The notes under the pieces: model-generated
Told to the model about the DNA's origin: nothing
Databases searched by the model: none
The model's input: the letters and a program-made list of their open reading frames with translations, nothing else
From: Xiphias gladius
Lineage: Eukaryota > Chordata > Actinopteri > Istiophoriformes > Xiphiidae
Length of the DNA stretch: 64,000 bases
Direction: 5' to 3'
Assembly (NCBI RefSeq): GCF_016859285.1
Contig: NC_053402.1
Location: forward strand, 2,722,003 to 2,786,002
Shown here: positions 38,022-50,665 of the stretch, piece after piece
Layout of the letters: each line of letters begins with the position of its first letter
How positions within the stretch are numbered: the stretch's first letter is position 1
Translations under genes and position numbers: made by a program

Positions 38022-38500
38022 TTTGGTGAAGAGGGAGCTGAGCCGGATGACCAAGCTTTCAATTTACCAGTCGATCTACGTTCCAACCCTTGTTCATGGT
38101 CATGAGCTTTGGGTAGTGGCCGAAATGAGTTTCCTTCTGTAAAGTGGCTGAGCTCACCCTTACAGATAAGGTAATGAGTTCAAACATTTGAATGGGGGCT
38201 CGGAAAAGAGCCGCTGCTCCTTTATGTCGAAAGGTATCTGATCAAGATGCCTCCTGGGCTCCTTCCATTGGAGGTCTTCCGGGCACGTCTAACTGGTAGG
38301 AGGCCCCAGGGTAGACGCAGAACACACTGGAGAGACTATCCAGTACATCTCAACTGGCCTGGGAACGCCTTTGGGTCCACCAGGAGGAACGAGAAAAAGT
38401 TGCTGGGGAAAGGGACGTCTGGCCTGCCTTGTTTCACCTGCTACCACCACGACCCAACTCCAGATAAGCAGCAGAAAATGGGTGGATGGATGGATATGTT
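38022..38500 (+). mobile_element. 3' end of a second LINE (reverse-transcriptase C-terminal region)
   Basis: Broken coding sequence KRELSRMTKLSIYQSIYVPT ... MPPGLLPLEVFRARLTGRRP ... ending in a GGATG simple tail (38480-38497). This is the widespread fish LINE 3' fragment that commonly ends in a GGATG-type repeat. It abuts the L1/Tx1-like remnant, so the two are nested or adjacent insertions. Confidence 0.75.
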
Positions 38501-38734
38501 GTGCATGAGGGTGAAGATAGTTAGTTTATGTGATATATGAGTAGACGTAAACACTTGTATATGCACAAGTATATGTATGGATATGGATATGTACCTATTC
38601 TGGATATAAGAAGAAGAATTAGGGTAGTGTCCAAAAGGGGGTTTCAGTCACCATTAGACAATCAGATCAAGATCTAATTTTACAGTACTGGGGGTTTTGA
38701 CTCACTACAGACAACTCACGAAGGTCAGTGATTC

Positions 38735-38995
38735 TGGAAACACAAGTTTAATAATGCTGAAGTCACCACAAGAGGATATTGTGCTGTGAGATCAGATATT
38801 TTGGTGGAAAACAAACACATTGTCTGTAAACATTTTACTGACATGTTCAGTATCAACACATTTGCAACTTGTCAAATACGTAAATTAACAACATATGCTC
38901 ATTATGTTCATAAAAAATTTAATCTGCAATTATGTTTCCTACCAAGCATATTCGCTGTTGCACTTTAGTTGTATATATATGTAATGACAGGGTTG
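38735..38995. mobile_element. Partial copy of the 31-kb MITE family
   Basis: Shares AGTTTAATAATGCTG, ACATTGTCTGTAAACATTTTACTGA-type and CAGTATCAACA blocks with the 60-kb copy in the same orientation, and ends near ATGACAGGGTTG, resembling the terminal repeat. Diverged and truncated at its left end. Confidence 0.6.
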
Positions 38996-39969
38996 CCTCC
39001 AGATATGGTTTAATAATATTATTCTTCGTGGAATAATAATTGTGTCTGACATGGTTTAAAAATTCTTATAACTACGTCTTCTCTTTTTTCATCATTGGAA
39101 AATTCTCAATGTATGTGACCTGGAGGTTTGAAGTTTCTACATCACACCGGTGTGAGTTGCAGTTGTGATGTCACAAATCCTGCTGGTGCATCCTACGTTT
39201 TTCAACTCATCATTCATCATCATACATCATTCTGCACAGTGAAGCTCAAACACCACAGTCAGGCAACAAAGAGCAAAACGATTTTGGATTGGAGTGGGAC
39301 TTAAGAATTCTTTAGCGATCATTATAAACCATTAAAAAACAAAGAAATCAAAGGTGTTGAAAAGTCTGTATGACGTTTTTTTTTATTATGTAATATTGTA
39401 ATTGTTAATGTTGGCAATTCATTGATAAATACACACGGGTTGCTTACATCCTAATAAGCCATGGAGACTTGAGTTGTAAAAGCTATTAAATCAATAAAAC
39501 TATAATTCATCAATTGGAGGGCTTCCTCTGATGAAGTCCCTGATGCAAAAGTTGCCATTTTGTTGTCTTTCGGAAACCACCGTGATCCTACCAGGTTGAC
39601 CCATGCAGTATAAGACCTACCATGAGGAAACAGTTCTTATTCTTCTATTTGGTCCCATCACTTTGACCTGCAGATTGAAACCTTTGTCAGCCGCAAATGT
39701 CTGCGTGTAGCAGTGCAGCAGGACTGACTGTCTGCGAAGTTTCCTCTTGATGCCCGAGATGATAAAAATCTACCACTCACATATTTCACCACTGCTGCTA
39801 AGTGGGTGATCTATCACGTCCTAGTTATGCAATATCAAACACACGAACACACCAGCAGAAATCATAACAGTGATGGTGACTGCGATGCAAGAGATAAAGG
39901 AGTAGTCCGTGTATCACAGCATGGCAGCAGGCTGACAGGCGGTGACAGCCAGAAGAGAGAGATTATTGG

Positions 39970-40075
<106 letters not shown>

Positions 40076-40929
40076 GGCACTCACAAGGTGAGATATGTCT
40101 CCCAGCATAGAGATGTACTCTGCTGTAATCTCTTTGTATACAAGATACTCTTAGATGGATATTACAGGAGAGAGTGAATGTGTGTTGCAGTGAATGTATG
40201 CTGTACGTCCCAGTCTTCACGTGTCGTACGTCCGGTAAACCTAGTCAATACACATTTTAAATGGGTTTAATATATAGTTATCATGTCTGTTTAGTTTTAT
40301 ATTTGCCAGTTTTTAAAGGATAGGCCTGCAGTAGTGTATGATACATTTGAAAGAGTTGCTGAGTTTTTGTAATTATCCCTTGTCTCCATACTAGCCATGA
40401 GTAGAGATAGTCTTTGTTCTACGCAAAAATGTGTTCTTAACTTCAGCCAAAGCTAATGTAACACTTCACCAGTCTGAATTTGTCAAATCCGGTAGGTATC
40501 TTTATCACAGGAGATATCCCAGCAATAACGGGGCTACCAAGAAATATTGGCTCTGCAAAAAAACACTTGGAATGCAAAATTCTGTAATTTGGAAGCCTCA
40601 TAATAGCGTCAGCTGAAAGAGAATACAGAGTTAGGTGAATTTTCAAGTTGTTTGTTAGTATTTTTTCTTGAATGTGGCCAAATAGCACAGATTGCATTTA
40701 CACCTGCCCCTGAGCCAATCACAGTGCAAGTCAGACCAACCTCAGATGTAGTCTGGCCAGTCCAATAGCACATTGGCTGCAATGCATTCTGCATTTGCAT
40801 CAGAAATTATTTTCGTTTTTCTTGACTCATAGAAGATACAGATCGTGTGTTATTATTATTACTGTTATTATTATATGCATATACTACATTTCTGTCCACA
40901 GCGGCTAATACTGTATCTGACTCTCAGGG

Positions 40930-41090
40930 ACTTTGAAGGAATAGTTTGACAGTTGAAAAATTTGCTTTCTTATGAGATTCAGATGGGATTATCAATGCCA
41001 CTCTCATGTCCGTATGGTAAATATGTTGCTGGAGCCAGCAGCCGGTTACCTTAGCTTAGCACAAAGACCGGGGCACCTACTGTTTTCTGT
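40930..41090. mobile_element. Dispersed teleost repeat fragment
   Basis: Contains CCACTCTCATGTCCGTATGG and GGAGCCAGCAGCCGGTTACC followed by TTAGCTTAGCACAAAGAC, a block familiar from many percomorph genomes. No coding capacity; class unassigned. Confidence 0.6.
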
Positions 41091-43820
41091 CTACATGATG
41101 CCATAATGATTTGAATTTTTATGCAGATGGATCTCTGTCTTTTGATCATTTTAGTATCCAGTAATTTGAGCCCCCACATGACAAGAGAATATGACAGAGC
41201 ATGTCACTGTGGCTTATAATCCTGTTATTTTCATTTAAGAAGACTATCAAAGATCAAATCTTTCAGGAACCTGCAAACTGTTTTGAATGCATTTGTCCTG
41301 CTCGAGCCCGCCCAAACTGTCCATAAACATCAGCTTATATAAAACCACATGGTGTAGTTACAAACTTTTACTGACACATTTTAAAGAACGACTGGGACTG
41401 GACCCTAAATATATATTTGATTTCTGCCCTTTTCGTGGTGGAAGGACTAGACCGAAAACTAAAGGTGATCTCTCCCTTACATTCATGGCCTGAGCTGACC
41501 TACTTGAGGAAATGAAGTTCAGCTAAATATCTTCCTTTGATTCTGTTCTTAAGACACTGACACCGTGTAAAGCAGATTTCATTTTCTTCTTATTATTATT
41601 ATTATGATTATTATTAGTAGTAGTCAAAGTCGTAACAGTAGTATTATTAGCAGAATTATTTACATTTGTATATTTTTAGGGTACATACTTGTACTTACTT
41701 GTACATATGTACTCTGTGTTGCATAATCTTGATATTTACAGCATTATTTCAACATTTAATATTTTCTGTTTTGGGACAACAAATTATAGGCCATGTGAAA
41801 ACTGAAGTCACAACCGCTGCTCAGTGGGATGTGATTCAACACAGTTTCAAAATGTAATTTCCCCGTCATTGATAACTAATCCAGATTAAATTATACAGTA
41901 CATCCTACTGCAGAGCAAGTGTTGGATAAGCAACTCTGAAGCCCAGAAACATACAGGGATGTCTTTTCTGATTGCATTCAGTGTTGGAATAATACTGTTC
42001 TCCTGTTTTGTGCCTATTGGTCCCCATGGGAACTACATCTACACAGTTTAAAACTTGTGCTAATATGCAAAGACCTCAGTTGAGTTTATCTCAGTGCAGT
42101 TTTGTGTGTTTTATCAGTCCAACAGAAAGGGTGCAATATTACTTTTGTTTAGTTACCCACTGTGTTGACTATATCGCAAAGATCTAACATTAATATGTAA
42201 TCATCAGTCAGCGACACAGTGAATATGTAGGTCTCACAGTTCAGGGATCCCATATTATTTGCTAAGCTTTGCAATGTTTAAATAAAGCTCAGCTGAAGAA
42301 GTGAAGAATCGCCCCTGTTTAAAGTAGAAAATCGCAGTGCACCAATGGGAGTTGAGCCTGTTAAGTCTGGATTTGGAGTCACTCTTAAAGTTGTGTTGTT
42401 TTCTCTTATAAAATCTGCCTCATTCTGCCTCTAAACTAAACACAATGTGTTATTCCATGTGAATGCACCGCAAATGTGTGGTACAGAGAAAAAAAAAAGA
42501 AACGGTTTATCCAAACTCTAATATATTCATCCTCAGTTTTATCCTCAGTGATAATTGATGGAGCAGCTGGACAATGGATCTTTCATTTGATATTCAGCAG
42601 GATTTATTAAACTATGAGTCAAGTCCAAACATTTTTTTTTTATTCATAGATCTTGTAGATCTCATAGTGTTAATAATATCATTCAACTGGCTGTACCTCT
42701 CTATCTGAATCTTTGGATTGCAGAGAGCAGGAAGGAGTTCTTCAAAATTTGTAAATTATTATTATTATTATTATTATTATTAGTGAAAATAGTAGTATTA
42801 TCATAAGTTGTAAAAGAATCAGCCATAAATCTGTCTAGTATCTGTAGCCTAAAAAACAAGTCATCCCGCTGTCTTCTTGACTTGCGCTCTCTCTCTCTGC
42901 CACCGACACGAATAAACACACACACACACACACACACACATATGCACGCGCACACGCACATGCAGACACGCGCACACACAGAGACACGAGCACACACTGT
43001 GCCTGTCACAGTGAACCAGTCATCCTGTAATGGCTGCCACTGCTCATTGTTCACATCCTGCTTTGTCTTCAGCGCCATTTTGACTCTGCGGGAGGACACG
43101 CAGCTAGTTAGCACCATACCCAACCACACACACACACACAGGCACTACAGGCAGGGAGCTAGCCATGCTAACTCATGGTTAGATTCACAATCAGCATATT
43201 AATGGGAGAGAATTAGTAATGCTAAGATACAGTTAACTTCCACACTGGCATAGTACCAACAGAAGCTGAGTTATGTTACACTTTGGTTAGCTCTGGGCCT
43301 CACAAACTCCGTAAAAAGCTACATTGTAGTTACTCTGCTCGTCTCACATGGATATACTGCTGGTGGAGGGCCATGTTATGCTAACTATCTGCCCCTAGGA
43401 GAGGCAGAGGGATAGCCATGCTAAGCTAATGTTTGACAGAGAAAAACAGATCCTGCAATGGGCTCAGACTGTTTTTCCTCTGTTTATCTGCTCATTCTTT
43501 CTCAGGGTTATCTCTGTGTAAACACACATACTGGACAATATCAGGCTAGAGCTGTGTTTTTGCTGTACAGTGTGGGAAAACTAGATGGAGCCGAGAAGTT
43601 TAACCTGAAATCTGCATTAAATCCAAATTATGAGCCAGAATGAAAATATATATTGAAAGATGAAAATAAATAATAAAAATGAGAACTGAATAATTTCATT
43701 TTACTGACAAACTGTATCTTAATAATTGGGGGAAAAAAATGGGAATTATTTGAAATTACAGGCTTGTGGTTAAATATATAACTTTTATATAAACATTTAA
43801 ATATAAATTAATTAAATATA

Positions 43821-43828
<8 letters not shown>

Positions 43829-43865
<37 letters not shown>

Positions 43866-43869
43866 CACA

Positions 43870-43921
<52 letters not shown>

Positions 43922-43955
43922 GGTAGATATGTATATATATATATATATATATATA
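43829..43955. repeat. (TA)n(CA)n(TA)n compound microsatellite
   Basis: TA-rich blocks flank a CA block of about 21 units. The TA blocks are self-complementary and can pair across the CA core. Confidence 0.9.
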
Positions 43956-44720
43956 CTGTTGTAGTAATGTCAGTAACATCAGTGTTGTAGTAACACCATC
44001 TATTAGAAAATTCCTCTATATTACTAGTGTTAAAAGAATAAAAAATATTTACTTCATGTCATTTTTGTGATAATTATTGTAATATTCAGCATTAATTCAT
44101 TCGCTATAAAACAAAACAACATGGGCCACATCATAAATGTTTGTACGTTTTATTATTATTATTCCACTATGAAAATATATATACAATAAATAATTTGGAT
44201 TTTCACTATTAAAGAATCTCAATAAATAAACTAGGGTCTAAAACTCGGGTCATCAGCAGGGCTTCCCTCTCGTCTTGTCTCGTTCAAAGAGAGAATGAAT
44301 TCATTCTTCAGTTTAGATTTTCTAAAAGCAGTCCAGCTATCTGCACCTAGACTCCGTGAACAGTTCCTGAGAAGTTATTAAGGATCCATGAAGCTGCACC
44401 AGAATGGACTAGAGGAAATAAATCCACACATACTGATAAGGGTTGATCATTTTAACAAAAATCATCAAAAACAAGAAAGGCAATAAATACCTGAAATTTG
44501 GACAAGAGGGAGAAAATATCCACAACGTTTCGATCGTGAAAGAAAAAAAAACTATTTCCATTCGATGTTTAAAATAAAAAAGAATAATAATAAAATCAAC
44601 TGCATCTCTCTTAAACTACATTATATCCGCGAAATAAAACCAGCAAGAAGACGAAAAAGTATATTTCAAAATGAACATAATTTTCATTCAGAAATGTTTC
44701 AGGAATGTTGCCGAGAAGCT

Positions 44721-44726
44721 TTTATT
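44721..44726 (-). terminator. Candidate hoxb2a polyadenylation signal
   Basis: Plus-strand TTTATT reads AATAAA on the gene strand, about 140 bp after the hoxb2a stop codon. A further match lies near 44157. Cleavage site not determined. Confidence 0.45.
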
Positions 44727-44866
44727 CTTTTTAAACAACTGAGTCCTTGCCGAGAGCTGCCTCCTCCGCTCGATTGTTCATCCACACGGGCCTGTCCCTC
44801 CACTCCTTCACTCGTTCTTTTTTTGAACCTTTCATTTTCGGTTATTTTCAAATGTTGGAGCTGGCC

Positions 44867-47076
44867 TCAGAAGTTCAGGTGCTGCAGGTCTATGGTGCAC
44901 AGAGTGCTTGTGAACAGGTCGAAGTCCTCCTCGGAGAAATCCACCGGGCTATCCAGAGAACTCTGCAGGCTCGGTGACAGGCAGGCGTCCCCGGCAAAGA
45001 AGGTCAGGTCGGGCAGTGCGGTTGAGGAGGAGGCTGCAGGGGGAGCAGAGGAGGCGGTGGAGGTGATGGAGATGTCTCGCTGCTCGGAGAAAGGCGAATC
45101 TGACGCTGCTGCTGCGGTCCCGGCCTCGCTCAGCTTCACCAGGCCCGGGTTGTCGGCGGAGTTCGTGGCGGTGAACGACGGCGGGGAATTGTGAGCAACG
45201 TCAGAGGAGCCAGATTCGCCAGGCAGCGGTGGGCGTTCGGGAAGGCTCAAGCGGCCTCCCTCGTCCGGCGTGGGCTGTGCATTGTCCCCGCTGTCATTAG
45301 CGTAGGCGCTGGGGGCTGCAGCCGAAGATGGATCACCGCTAACCGTCTCGACCTCCAGAGTAGATTCCCCAGTGCCAGATGCCTCCAGCGGCTGGCTTGA
45401 GTATGGAGATGAGGCGTCGGCGCCTTCGAGCGGCTCAAACCCGCCCGGGTCGCTGGATTCGTGGCCTCCTCCTCCACCACTGCCGTCCCTGTGGTGCGTA
45501 GTCTGGCGCTTGTGTTTCATCCGCCGGTTCTGGAACCAAACTTTGACCTGTCGCTCGGTCAGATCCAAAAGGGCGGCTATCTCCACCCTCCTTGGCCGGC
45601 ATAGGTACTTGTTGAAGTGGAACTCTTTCTCAAGCTCCAGCAACTGCGTGTTGGTGTACGCGGTGCGCAGCCGTCGGGAGCCGGCTCCTCCACCATCCAG
45701 GCCCGCCTGGCTCGAGTCTGCAGAGAAACATAGACAAATAAAAGAAGGAACGGGGAAAACTTATGCGGATGATTTATTGTGCAAAATCCTAAACTATCCT
45801 CGTTCTTATTTTTTTTTTTTTTGTGGCTATATTTCGTTTTAACTTCAAATTGTAATCTACTTCATGAAAACCCCGTAAAACCTCTACAATTTTATTGCGT
45901 GCAAGATTTCAAGCCAAGAAATAAGCTGCGTCAGCATCGAGCAGAAATCCCCTCGGCTCGTCTCTCTAATAAAAGAGTAATAAAACACAAAAAAGTCTCA
46001 TAAAAAATACTCCTTCCAATTACAGCAGCAGCCAAACTGTTAAAACAGACCAATATGGTGCTGGTAAAAAAAAGAAAGAATTCAAATAAAAAGGAAAGAA
46101 AAAAGAAAAAGAGAAGGCAAACAACGCGCAGATAAAGACAGATGATCATAGTGCCAAAATTGGGTTTCCTTCTATGTAAAGTACAGCGAGCCCAGTGTGT
46201 GAGGCTGCAGTGTGTGATCAGAGAAATGCAAGAGAGGAAAATAAATACATCATGGGACCGGGAGGAAATGTGCAGGGAAATGTGGGGATATCGATGTGAA
46301 ACGAATGTGTCAGAAACACTACTAAGGCCGCGAGTGACTTTATGAATGAGATCAGAAAAGGCAGGAAATTGGGCAAGAAGGGAAGACGAGAAAACAAGTA
46401 TTTACATTCAAAATGGGTGTGGGTGGGATTTTGTGTGTGTGGAAAGGAAAAAAAAATAAAAATGATAATAAAAAAAAGAGGAAAAAAAATGGAAATAATG
46501 CAGAATGTCATGAAGCTCAGTGTAAAATACAGACATGGCCTAAGCCTCCAGAAAATCCGATTGTGTGCAGTCTGTATGCTGTGTGGCTGTAGTTTATACC
46601 CCCAACCCCCCACCTCAACATATGTCTGCTCGGTTTGCCTCGCCATTATATTTCCTACCCCAATCCAATATGGCTACCACCTCGGTTGTGCTATGAATAT
46701 ATAATATCAGGGTGAAGCTGCTGCTGCTGATGTGAAACCACACCACCCACGGAGCGGAATGATACAGGCTGAAGCAGCAATCATAACACCTTCTGTGCGT
46801 CTTTAAGCACAGTGAATCAGTCTACACGGACAAAATGCATTTTAGAAGTTTAGGCTACAGATGGTACAGAAATAACAGAATGCTCTTGTGAGAGGTTTGC
46901 ACTCAGTGTAAAGCTGATACACACATATACTGGTCCCTGAAATGACGTAGATAATGTGTGGAAGACGTTAATGGTGCATATTTAAATGCATGATGAGAGA
47001 GTGTGCAAAGCACTGCAGCACAATGCAGGGGTCTAGATATGGCTTCCCTGTTGACACAGCATCACAGCACTGCACA

Positions 47077-47109
<33 letters not shown>

Positions 47110-47790
47110 CGCACGCACACGCACGCTGAGGAATAAAAAGGCAATGTCATCTAACCAAATGCATTCTGTATGTAATGAATGTTAGGTTATTTCTGAAGGG
47201 GATGTGAAATGAAGATGCAAACAGAGAAAAACAAACTAGAGGCTGCACACCGCTCACACTCTTACCACACACGCACATAATGGCTCCCGCATCCCAGCAT
47301 ACCGACCTGTGGGTGACTCGATGCCCGCCGAAGCGTACCCGGAGGCGGTCGGCGACGGGGAGGACGAGGAGGGGGGGATGATGGATCCGCAACCGCTGGA
47401 GCTGCCCCCCGGCTTGGGGCACTTCTTGGATGACTTCTTCTCCTTCATCCAGGGGAACTCGTGGGCCAGAGTACCGGCCGGGGTCGCCGTGATCGGGGCA
47501 GGGGCCTGGCCCGGCGGTCCGGGCTGCTGGGCGCCTCGGTGATGCGTCTGGAGGCCATTAGTGGCGGAGGTTCTCCGGTTCTGCTGGCTCCTAGCAGCCG
47601 GTCTCGGCTGGCTGGCTGTGCAGGGGCTGAGGCTGGGGATGGTGTGCTCGAAGGGAGGCGGAATTACTGTCGACTCCTTGATTGATGAAGTTTGAAATGA
47701 CTCCAGGGCGGCGGGGAAGGACGTCAGGCACTCTGCTAGGGATGGCTGGCTGTTTATAAAACCGATCTCCCTTTCAAATTCAAAATTCAT
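44867..47790 (-). CDS. hoxb2a: Hoxb2a homeodomain transcription factor, two exons
   Basis: Paralogue-group-2 Hox transcription factor, nuclear, patterning r3-r5 and second-arch neural crest. Exon 1 is 47307-47790 and exon 2 is 44867-45717 (stop TGA at 44867-44869). Donor ACAG|GTCGGT and acceptor CTCTGCAG|AC join in phase 1, giving 444 residues. The N-terminus [20 protein letters not shown] is diagnostic of Hox2. The FPWMK hexapeptide is at residues 112-116 and the homeodomain at about 175-234, with [18 protein letters not shown] intact. The acidic, Ser-rich tail ends in DLQHLNF, as in other Hox2 proteins. Upstream lie a candidate TATA (near 47998) and a candidate r4 enhancer (49258-49293). 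Downstream, AATAAA on the gene strand (plus-strand 44721-44726) is a plausible poly(A) signal about 140 bp past the stop. Confidence 0.97.
45718..47306 (-). other. hoxb2a: hoxb2a intron 1
   Basis: A 1.6 kb intron. It is AT-rich with purine runs and a short CA repeat near 47077-47101. No mobile-element fragment was recognised, in contrast to the b1-b2 gap. Confidence 0.85.
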
Positions 47791-47990
47791 AGCTCCCTCA
47801 AACCGGTTTCAGCCTCAAACGGCAAGACCCCCGAACAATCCCTTCCCCAAAAATAATAAAAAAAAACAAAACAAAAACACATACACGCGCACGCCGCACA
47901 CGCACACAACACAATATGGCTTCTCCAAAAAACAAAACGAAATGAAAAAACGCACGAGCATGTAGGCTCCTGACCGCAATGGCGTAAATG

Positions 47991-48120
47991 CGGTGGCTAT
48001 ATAATAATTGTGTATATTGGTGATATTACTAGCGTATGGGGACCTGGGTAAGCTAAACTGACGAACTATGGGACGAAATTGCAGCCAATTCCTGGTCATG
48101 TGAGCCAAAAGAGCCAATCG
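47991..48120 (-). promoter_or_regulatory. Candidate hoxb2a core promoter
   Basis: An ATTATATAG TATA-like box (about 47996-48006, gene strand) sits about 210 bp upstream of the ATG. It is preceded by two CCAAT-box cores (plus-strand CCAAT near 48084 and 48112) and then GC-rich sequence. The arrangement is typical of a TATA/NF-Y promoter; the start site is inferred. Confidence 0.45.
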
Positions 48121-48919
48121 GGGGCCGGGGCCTGGCGGCGGCGATGGCTGTGGGAAGCAGCGTTATTATTTTTCCACCAAATGCTGTGGCAAAGCGAGGC
48201 TGTAGCACACGATAGCTGCTATTGTTTTGTCCTAACGGGGGGTAAATTCTGGGGAGAAAAAAAACGTGAGGGCGGCCGGTCGCCATGTGCGCCGTGTGGG
48301 CGGCGGGTCGTTGCATCCCGAACCACAAACAATAGAGCATCGTTCGAAACATTTTTTCCATCCTCTGGGTGATGTAATGACGGTTAACATTAGGTGAATG
48401 GAGCTGGCCAGCTCTGTTTGCAATATGGCTCCTTCAGGACAAAAAAAAAAAAAAAAAAGAGAGAGAATAAATGTTTACAGCACTCAGCTCATTAATCCTA
48501 TAAAGGTTGACAGAAGCTTTAGACACAATAAAGTTGGAGAGGCTTTTAGATTGCACAGTAACTCAGGAGGAGAGGATGATGAAGATTTTTACTCAGCGGT
48601 AGTGAAGATGAAACAGATTCGCTGCTAACAGGGCAGAGAGGCAGAAACTTAGACCTAACTGTGAGCAGATGAGGAGAGAGGCAGAGACAGGGAGCCTGTT
48701 GGTGTGTAAGTGAACATTTTTCATATTTAATAGGCCTTTTCATCTATTTAGTTATTCTGCTTTTTAAAATAGTGTTTGGAGCTTTTGACTGTGTGTTTTC
48801 CTAAGAAAGAGAGAAACCTAATTATTGCCTAAATATAATCTCAATTTAGAATAGACTCTGCACACCGGCTCAAAAATTCTTCTTGCTAGCTACCATGTTT
48901 CTCTCTCACCCTATCTCCC

Positions 48920-48921
<2 letters not shown>

Positions 48922-48961
<40 letters not shown>
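48922..48961. repeat. (GT)n microsatellite upstream of hoxb2a
   Basis: About 20 GT units, roughly 300 bp from the candidate r4 enhancer on its gene-proximal side. Confidence 0.95.
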
Positions 48962-48963
<2 letters not shown>

Positions 48964-49257
48964 ACGCCGAAAAAGGAGAGTTCACAGCGAGGTCGTTCCG
49001 AGATACTTTAAAGGAGGGGAGAACGCTGCAGACATGTTCCTCCTAATAGTTATAATAGTTATAATAATAATAATAATAATAATAACACAGCTGCACTAAT
49101 ATGAATGCGTATAGAGAGCGAGAAGGTACTGCATGGCCCTTAGACTTAACAGGACGCACATGTAGATTTTTATACAGATCGGGACCTCGGGAATTTAGCA
49201 GAGGATATTTTGGGGAGGGCCCGTGGAGCCCCGAGTGGGGGAAAAAAAGAAGTGCGG

Positions 49258-49293
49258 TGATCAATCTTTCTCCCCCTGCAAAGAGCCTGACAG
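49258..49293 (-). promoter_or_regulatory. Candidate hoxb2a r4 enhancer core: Pbx/Hox plus Meis/Prep sites
   Basis: The gene strand carries AGATTGATCA (49258-49267), one base from the Pbx/Hox site AGATTGATCG known in the Hoxb2 r4 enhancer. A Meis/Prep site CTGTCAG (49287-49293) lies about 20 bp away, and a weaker TGTCAG core is at 49548-49553. The position, about 1.5 kb upstream of the ATG, fits the known enhancer, through which Hoxb1 switches on Hoxb2 in r4. Weak G-rich Krox20-like matches lie near 49232 and 49582. Confidence 0.65.
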
Positions 49294-50469
49294 CAGCTGC
49301 TCTCTCTCCCTAAATAACACGAAAAGCTCCAGTCTTACCCTCTCTGTGTCTTTAGGTCCACTATTCGCCATGTTTTTTTTTAATTTTCACATCACTTTTA
49401 TGCGCGGCAAATATGCGCACAGGGAAACGTCGTACAGAAAATATTTGATCTATTTAAAAAGAATCAGCTACCCGGGCCAAATAAAAAAAAGGGTATTTAG
49501 CTCGCAGATCTTTTCTCCCTCTTTCTCATGCCATTTGGCTTCGCCCGCTGACACTTAAAAAGAGCCAGAAAAAGCAGAAACGTGTGTGGGAGTGAGGGCC
49601 ATTGAGCGCAGCAGAAAGCGCAGGCACTGAGTAGGCCGAGGCTGTATGAACAAACAGCAGACACATCGGACACAAGCTGCTGACTGAGCTCCACTATCAC
49701 AGTACGCTGCACCGCTTTGGTCAGGCTTCTTTTACTCAGTTTAACAATGCCAGCGATTTTTTTAAAAGATTTATTTTATTTTATTTTATTTTTTTGTAGA
49801 ATTCCGACAAGTTTACGGGGAGTTTTGGTGGAGAGCAGAAGAAGTTTTTGTCATGCCGCGGATTGCCAATTGAAGATGGGGACTTTGTATGACTTATCTA
49901 ATTTAATTCAATTTTATTTTATTTTATTTTATTTAGCAGTCAATACTTTTGTTTTGGGTTACTGATAATGGCAGGGTAAACCATTTTTCTTTTTTTCCTT
50001 TTAGCAACTAAATTTAAACGTTATTGATATATGAGATTTTGATTGGTTCAAGGTCTGTTTTCCAGTAAAAAATAAATAAATAAATACAGGAAAAAGCTTC
50101 TGATGTTACATAATAGGTTATAATTGTAGACCGTCATTCTGTTGAGTCTTTTAAGTTGAAATCATAGAGTTTTGTATTACAACAAAAACAACCACTACTA
50201 CTTCTACTAATAGGCTACTACCACTACTACTACTACTATTATTATTATTATAATTATTATAGACTTAAGTGATATTGATAGCCACCACATGCTAAAAAGA
50301 AGACATCTGTTCACATATGACCATTTAACAGATTTCTTTGCCTAGAGATATATCACGAAATTGCAGTCTTATTAAACTGCAGTTATAATTTGAACAGTTC
50401 TCTAAAGCAGTCTATGTACCAGTCTCTTAGCGTGTTCTACAGTAAAAGCTGAACTGTTTTCAGCTGTGC

Positions 50470-50665
50470 CTGCGTTGCTGAAGCCGAGGCCGGCTCTTCG
50501 TCTGTTTTTATGAGGCAATAAATTAGATCCAATCTCTGCTTATTGGTGTTTTTATCGTCTGTTAGTCCAACGGAGATGTAAAGGGAAGTACGGCCATTAT
50601 TTATGGGAGCCTGATTTATGTCCCAAGTTTTAAGCTGCTCTCAGGCCTTTGAGCATACCCGTGCT
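50470..50665. promoter_or_regulatory. Candidate conserved non-coding element in the hoxb2a-hoxb3a spacer
   Basis: A non-repetitive block with several Hox/Cdx-type cores: TTTTTATGAGG, CAATAAATTA, CTTATTGG and two TTTATG motifs about 15 bp apart (50595-50625). It is bounded by a GA-rich tract. The motif density is why it is listed; conservation was not tested. Confidence 0.4.

Noticed and set aside
46218..46646. A 142-residue minus-strand ORF in the hoxb2a intron
   Set aside because: Phe/Ile/His-rich translation of an A-rich intron; no domain.
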